Below are positions 6,305-9,682 of a DNA stretch of 9,682 nt, one piece after another. A program made the position numbers and the translations under genes. The notes beneath the pieces were generated by a model. That model ran no database searches and had not been told where the DNA came from. It worked only from the letters and a program-made list of their open reading frames with translations. Position 1 is the stretch's first letter. Every line of letters starts with the position of its first letter. Source of the stretch: Rhizorhapis sp. SPR117 (GTDB lineage: Bacteria > Pseudomonadota > Alphaproteobacteria > Sphingomonadales > Sphingomonadaceae); contig NZ_JAKKIE010000088.1 in NCBI RefSeq assembly GCF_021742065.1, positions 1 to 9,682 of the forward strand, given 5' to 3'.

Positions 6305-7336
6305 ATGAGCAGAAATCTTCGAACAAGCACCACTGATCCGATCCAGATCCCAACCCTTTCGGCCGCGTCAGGACGCATCGGCATCTCCTTTTGTCCCGGT
6401 AAACAAGGGCCTGCGCTCGCTGGCTTTGAGTGGAAGCGTGACCTTGCGGCGGATCTGGACGCGGTGCGTGAGTGGGGGGCCGCCGCTGTCGTCTCTCTTA
6501 TTGAAAAGCACGAAATCGAGCTGCTGGGGGTCGCAGATATGGAGACTGCCGTTGCTGCTCGCGGGATGGAATGGTTTCATCTCCCGATCCCCGACGTCAC
6601 GGCGCCTGGTGAGGAATTCGAGCAACGATGGCACACGGCCGGAGCCCGACTGCGCAGTCTCCTCACCAACGGGAAAAGCATCTTTATCCATTGCCGGGGA
6701 GGGCTGGGCCGAGCCGGCACAGTGGCAGCGAGACTGCTCATCGAACTCGGCATCACAGACGCCAATGCCGCAATCGCTAAAGTGCGAGAGATCAGGCCGG
6801 GCGCTATCGAGACGAGAGCACAGGAAGATCACCTTCGAGCGATCAAGCGCATTTACGATCGGTCCATTGGATGTCTAATTGGTCTGGCGGTCGGCGATGC
6901 TTTGGGCACGACCCTCGAGTTCAAGCCGCGGGACACCTATGCTCTCGTCTTGCGGGCGGCGATCCTAGGCGCCGACTTTGATGCGGCCCTGGCGGTTCCA
7001 GGGGGCCGATATGGACCTGAGATCGGCCCAATCATGGCCGGTAGCTGGCGTGGGAAAGTGAGGGATCAGATTTCCAGCAGCGGCTTCGTGGCGCACAGCC
7101 TCGAAGCAGCGATCTGGTCCGTTGCCAACACCACGAGCTTCGATGAAGCCGTGCTGTTGGCAGCTAACCTCGGTGATGATGCCGATACCACTGCTGCCAT
7201 CGCCGGCCAGTTGGCCGGTGCGATTTATGGCGCATCTTCAATTCGGCAGTCGTGGCTCGACAAGCTGGCGTGGCGCGACGAGATTGAGGCTCTTGCACGC
7301 AATCTGGCATTTCCTGCAGTCGCGCTGTCAGACTAG
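6305..7336 (+). CDS. Dual-specificity phosphatase fused to an internally deleted ADP-ribosylglycohydrolase
   Basis: A 343-residue two-domain protein. Residues about 20-185 form a cysteine phosphatase of the CDKN3/dual-specificity type: general-acid loop IPDVTAPGEEFE (95-106, Asp97) and P-loop HCRGGLGRAGT (129-139, nucleophile Cys130, Arg136). Residues 186-333 are an ADP-ribosylglycohydrolase (DraG/ARH). Its N-terminal motif GCLIGLAVGDALGTTLEF (189-206) and C-terminal metal motif NLGDDADTTAAIAGQLAG (288-305) are present. However, the central block that normally follows FKPRDTY, including the W-T-D-D-T metal motif and about 100-150 further residues, is absent; sequence jumps to ALVLRAAI near residue 212 (about 6941) without loss of frame. 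The hydrolase domain is therefore probably inactive while the phosphatase looks intact. Intact phosphatase-ARH fusions would be near 480-500 residues. ATG 6305 has no strong ribosome-binding site. Adjacent to nuclease-like genes, it may have acted in an ADP-ribose-based defence or stress response (inference). Confidence 0.8.
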   Translation: MSRNLRTSTTDPIQIPTLSAASGRIGISFCPGKQGPALAGFEWKRDLAADLDAVREWGAAAVVSLIEKHEIELLGVADMETAVAARGMEWFHLPIPDVTAPGEEFEQRWHTAGARLRSLLTNGKSIFIHCRGGLGRAGTVAARLLIELGITDANAAIAKVREIRPGAIETRAQEDHLRAIKRIYDRSIGCLIGLAVGDALGTTLEFKPRDTYALVLRAAILGADFDAALAVPGGRYGPEIGPIMAGSWRGKVRDQISSSGFVAHSLEAAIWSVANTTSFDEAVLLAANLGDDADTTAAIAGQLAGAIYGASSIRQSWLDKLAWRDEIEALARNLAFPAVALSD

Positions 7337-7401
7337 CTTCCGCCGATACACGCCACGGAAAACCCGCGTTGTCGCCCGGTCCGCCATGCGCTCCATCGGC
7401 C

Positions 7402-7469
7402 CATAATGTTTCATTTTTGACCCCCTAACGCTGAAATGGCGGATAATGTTCTTATTTTGAAACATTATG
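7402..7469. repeat. Cluster of direct and inverted repeats built on ATAATGTT
   Basis: CATAATGTTTCA (7402-7413) and TGAAACATTATG (7458-7469) form a perfect 12-bp inverted repeat with 44 bp between the arms. A third copy of the core, ATAATGTT (7443-7450), is a direct repeat of the first (14 of 18 bases match over 7403-7420 and 7443-7460) and an inverted partner of AACATTAT (7461-7468). This looks like a recombinase or repressor binding region, or the end of a mobile element, next to the IS110-family insertion. It lies in the 197-bp gap after the phosphatase-ARH gene and downstream of the minus-strand recombinase gene. Which element it belongs to is not known. Confidence 0.6.
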
Positions 7470-7483
7470 AGGATCTGTCGGGA

Positions 7484-7537
7484 GTGAGTGTGAAACCTGA
7501 CGGCAGGCTTGGCCCAATTACCTACAACGGGATCTAG
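7484..7537 (+). pseudogene. Possible 5' stub of a gene cut by the IS110-family element
   Basis: A GTG at 7484 preceded by CGGGAG opens a 17-codon frame, MSVKPDGRLGPITYNGI, that ends in a TAG at 7535-7537, exactly where the antisense recombinase gene also ends. It reads like the start of a real protein truncated at the insertion junction. It is short, so this could be chance; no family was recognised. Confidence 0.25.
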
Positions 7538-8646
7538 GTCCCAGAAATCTGAACGGGGTCAAAGCCTGCCTCCTCCGATTGGAGGAACCGAGGTCTGTGA
7601 TAGTCTGGCGCAAACGGCTCGCCAGTCTTCCACATGGTTATCATGAGGACGGCGAGTTTCCTTGCAACGGCAACCCGAGCCTTGAGGAACCCGATCTTTG
7701 TTGCCAGCTGAAGCCCCCAGGAGCGCAATGAACTTTCGGCTTGAATGCTACAAAGCAGCACAGTGGCGGCTGTGATTAGATGCGTTCTGGTCAGTTTATT
7801 CCCGTGTCGGCTGATCCGGCCGCGGCGCGCGGTGACGCCGGACTGATACAGAGTTGGCGTGAGGCCGAGATAAGGCCCAACATCCCTATTGTGCTTGAAA
7901 CGGTATGGGTCTCCGACAGCGCTGTAAAACGACAGCGACGTGATTGGACCAACGCCAGGAATTGTCTGAAATCTAGCGCAAGCCGGAATGGCAGCGGCCA
8001 TCATGCGCATCTCGCGGTCCATATCTGAAATATGTGATCGCAGGGTTTCTCCCATGCTGACCAAAGGATCCAGATCGATGCCAATGGTCACGCCATTCGT
8101 GCGTAAGAGCCTCTGTTGGTTCGCGACCTCAGCCGCGAGCGAGCCTCGCCCATTCAAGAGCTTGATGCTGCCGCCATGTAATCTGAATATGGATTGGAGC
8201 AGGGCATCTGTCTTGGCTCGGTGTTTTAGCAGGGTTCGACGGATGTTGATCATGATCCGGATGTCCTGATGCTCTACCGGTTTGACGAAAACTTGTGCGC
8301 CTGTTGCCGGGGCCAGTCGGCCGAGGTCAGCGAGACCTTTGGCGTCATTTGCATCAGTCTTCTGCCGTCGGATCGCCAGGAACTTGCTCGATTTGCGCAC
8401 GTCGACGACTTGAACAGGAAGGCCGTACGAACGGAGATCCCGAACCATCTGAGTGCCAACTCCGGCCTCGATTGTAACGGACTGGACTGGTTCGACGCCA
8501 AACCGCCGAAGGATGTCCCGAATGGGAGCGGCGCGGGTTTCAGTCTTAGCCTCGAAGAATGCGAAGCCATCGGAATTTACAAGGCAGATGGCGGTCTCGA
8601 GGTGTCCGGCGTCGAGGCCGACCCAGTAGCGCTGGTACCGTGACAT
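7534..8646 (-). CDS. IS110-family recombinase (DEDD transposase)
   Basis: A 370-residue protein of typical length and apparently intact. The N-terminal RuvC-like DEDD domain shows Asp12 (VGLDAGH), Glu60 (TIEAG), and Asp98/Asp101 in KTDANDAKGLADLGR (96-110). The C-terminal transposase domain has IPGVGPITS (229-237), the Tnp_20-type segment YLGLTPTLYQSGVTARRGRI (259-278) with the probable catalytic Ser269, and SRHGNKLTRTHL (279-290). IS110-family enzymes move small elements without terminal inverted repeats, using a bridge RNA transcribed from a noncoding end of the element. Start ATG at 8644-8646 (minus strand) follows GGAATAGA. Noncoding flanks are 119 bp upstream (to the S24 gene) and 197 bp downstream (to the phosphatase-ARH gene), so the guide RNA must lie in one of these if the element is complete. 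Confidence 0.93.
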   Translation of the reverse strand: MSRYQRYWVGLDAGHLETAICLVNSDGFAFFEAKTETRAAPIRDILRRFGVEPVQSVTIEAGVGTQMVRDLRSYGLPVQVVDVRKSSKFLAIRRQKTDANDAKGLADLGRLAPATGAQVFVKPVEHQDIRIMINIRRTLLKHRAKTDALLQSIFRLHGGSIKLLNGRGSLAAEVANQQRLLRTNGVTIGIDLDPLVSMGETLRSHISDMDREMRMMAAAIPACARFQTIPGVGPITSLSFYSAVGDPYRFKHNRDVGPYLGLTPTLYQSGVTARRGRISRHGNKLTRTHLITAATVLLCSIQAESSLRSWGLQLATKIGFLKARVAVARKLAVLMITMWKTGEPFAPDYHRPRFLQSEEAGFDPVQISGT

Positions 8647-8713
8647 TCTATTCCAATGCGACTTTCGTTTCTCTCGGTACTCGTAATGAGCTTCCGTGCG
8701 CTGGCCGACTAGG
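7534..8713 (-). mobile_element. IS110-family insertion sequence, approximate extent
   Basis: The recombinase gene defines the element, but the ends are not certain. CTAGG occurs at 7534-7538 and at 8709-8713 and could be the short repeated core left by IS110-type insertion; a 5-bp match may also be chance. If a bridge RNA region is included, the element would extend left into the 7337-7533 repeat region (IS1111-like organisation) or right towards 8760 (IS110-like organisation). Confidence 0.45.
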
Positions 8714-8752
8714 AATCGTCCTCAGGGCCGTGATAGACAGGTAGGAAATCGC

Positions 8753-8757
8753 AGGAG
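8753..8757 (+). promoter_or_regulatory. Ribosome-binding site of the HTH/S24 gene
   Basis: AGGAG lies 8 nt before the ATG at 8766 and fixes that start. Confidence 0.7.
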
Positions 8758-8765
8758 ATGATAGG

Positions 8766-9377
8766 ATGGAGCCGCGTGAGGCGTTGGATGGCCTGATTGC
8801 CGAGCGAGGCGAGACCTACGCGTCGATTTCGCGTCTTCTCGGAAGAAACTCGGCATACATCCAACAGTTCATCAAACGAGGCTCACCGGCCCGCCTTGAC
8901 CAAAGTGACATAGCTCTGCTGGCATTGCATTTTGACGTTCCCCCGGAAGTGCTGGGCGGAAAGGAGGGGCCAGCAGTTGGGCAGCGGTCCATAGTCAAAG
9001 TCCCTATGCTGGACGGGACGGGCAGTGGCTTACGCCCACAATGGCGTCTGGTCGATGCGGCTTGGCTAGCTCGGTTGTGTGATCAGCCAGCCAGCGTCGC
9101 AATCCTGCCAATAGTCGGCGAGGCGATGGAGCCTACTCTCTGCAATGGCGACGAGGTGATGATTAGGCGAGTGCGCAACCAGGAGGGCTTGCGTGAAGGC
9201 CTTTATGCCATCCGTGGCTCCTCTGAAATCTTCGTGAGGCGGATAGCGATCGACCCCATGAAGAACCGTCTGACCGTGCTCACCGACCACCCGGCATATC
9301 CTAGCTGGCCCGGCATCCAGCGTAAGGGCGTCGACATCGTCGGTCGGGTGATCTGGATCGGAGCTCTGGTGCCCTAG
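8766..9377 (+). CDS. HTH/S24-type (LexA/CI-like) regulator lacking the Ser-Lys dyad
   Basis: A 203-residue protein. The N-terminal helix-turn-helix includes TYASISRLLGRNSAYIQQFI (17-36); the middle is a linker, and the C-terminal half is an S24/LexA-type domain (about 78-200: VPMLDGTGS, ILPIVGEAMEPTLCNGDEVM, IDIVGRVIW-like end). This layout is common in sphingomonads and other alphaproteobacteria, where such proteins act as phage-type or stress repressors that cleave themselves under RecA. Here the motif normally read as G-D-S-M-x-P-T is GEAMEPTL with Ala120 in place of the nucleophilic serine, and the downstream lysine ('vKRl') is Arg158 (FVRRI). Both members of the dyad are changed, so self-cleavage is not expected; the domain may serve only for dimerisation or ligand sensing. 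It is transcribed divergently from the IS110 recombinase, 119 bp away, and has a good AGGAG site. Family call is confident; its targets are unknown. Confidence 0.87.
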   Translation: MEPREALDGLIAERGETYASISRLLGRNSAYIQQFIKRGSPARLDQSDIALLALHFDVPPEVLGGKEGPAVGQRSIVKVPMLDGTGSGLRPQWRLVDAAWLARLCDQPASVAILPIVGEAMEPTLCNGDEVMIRRVRNQEGLREGLYAIRGSSEIFVRRIAIDPMKNRLTVLTDHPAYPSWPGIQRKGVDIVGRVIWIGALVP

Positions 9378-9606
9378 CGGTCCCGACATCCCTGCGAAGC
9401 CAGAGGCTCGTGGTGGCCATTCAAAGGTAGCATGCTGGATCGAAGCAGAGTGGAATTAGCCGTCGCAATGGTCGGCAGGTGTGGTCTCGACTCGCTTAAG
9501 CCCTGAGGTCCCACTTGCTCGCCCGCAGTCCGGCTCCTGGGTCGCTGGAGCGTAGCGCTTGACCAGGCTCGATGGGGGATTCGCGTGCTGCTACCTAGAG
9601 AGCTAC
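9378..9606. other. Noncoding stretch with a short tandem repeat
   Basis: No convincing gene, RNA gene or terminator was seen in this interval. Near its end GCTACCTAG occurs at 9590-9598 and again at 9602-9610 (period 12), next to the stop codon of the transposase remnant, so it may belong to that element's terminus. Confidence 0.4.
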
Positions 9607-9682
9607 CTAGTCACCTGAATCCGAAGTTCGCTTCATTGTTTTCTGGCAGAAGCGTTTGACGGCGGCGAGGATCTCGTCGGCG
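9607..9682 (-). CDS. Transposase C-terminus, probably IS630-family (partial, runs off window)
   Basis: The minus strand from the window edge reads ADEILAAVKRFCQKTMKR then TSDSGD and a TAG stop at 9607-9609. The 'DEIL..VkRFcqrT' tail followed by a polar end resembles the C-terminus of IS630-family transposases. Only 24 residues are inside the window, so family and intactness cannot be judged. Confidence 0.5.
   Translation of the reverse strand, partial: ADEILAAVKRFCQKTMKRTSDSGD

Noticed and set aside
7337..7405. Short minus-strand reading frame (MERMADRATTRVFRG...) just after the phosphatase-ARH gene
   Set aside because: It is only about 22 codons long, overlaps the end of the annotated gene in antisense and matches nothing recognised.
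1..9682. CRISPR array, tRNA or rRNA genes
   Set aside because: No regularly spaced repeat series and no tRNA- or rRNA-like sequence was noticed on either strand by eye.

Overview
The window is GC-rich, has compact operons with ATGA-type overlaps, and encodes proteins that resemble alphaproteobacterial ones, especially from sphingomonads (the HTH/S24 regulator, the LysR remnant, the insertion sequences). No taxonomic marker is present, so this assignment is inference. It reads as an accessory, insertion-sequence-rich region of a chromosome or plasmid: an IS21-type end at the left edge, a complete IS110-family recombinase near 7.5-8.6 kb, and a transposase tail running off the right edge.

Left part (1-3766). 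The right end of an IS21-like element (about 1-75) runs into the C-terminal third of a LysR-type regulator. After a 222-bp gap comes a tightly overlapping three-gene operon: a D-2-hydroxyacid dehydrogenase, an APH/choline-kinase-fold kinase and an enolase paralogue. Chemically these could form a line from a 2-oxo acid to a 2-hydroxy acid, to its 2-phosphate, to an enol phosphate (for example hydroxypyruvate to D-glycerate to 2-phosphoglycerate to PEP). The enolase keeps its metal ligands and lysines but has Asp for Glu and Ala for His at two conserved active-site positions, so the true substrate may be an analogue.

Middle part (3767-7336). A WYL-domain regulator survives only as a frameshifted C-terminal remnant. 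Its stop overlaps the start of a small protein with peptidase M15-like features, followed 2 bp later by a protein with a PD-(D/E)XK-like (Vsr/DUF559-type) nuclease core, then by a NYN-LOTUS protein (predicted RNA-acting nuclease). A separate gene encodes a dual-specificity phosphatase fused to an ADP-ribosylglycohydrolase whose middle, including the first metal-binding motif, is missing in frame. WYL control, nuclease-type proteins and ADP-ribose chemistry together resemble a defence or stress island, now partly decayed. No known named system was recognised.

Right part (7337-9682). A cluster of direct and inverted repeats lies just beyond the 3' end of the IS110-family recombinase, which is on the minus strand. 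Divergent from it is a HTH/S24 (LexA/CI-like) regulator in which the Ser and Lys positions of the autoproteolytic dyad are Ala and Arg, so self-cleavage is not expected. The window ends with about 230 bp of apparently noncoding DNA and the C-terminus of a minus-strand transposase, probably IS630-family.
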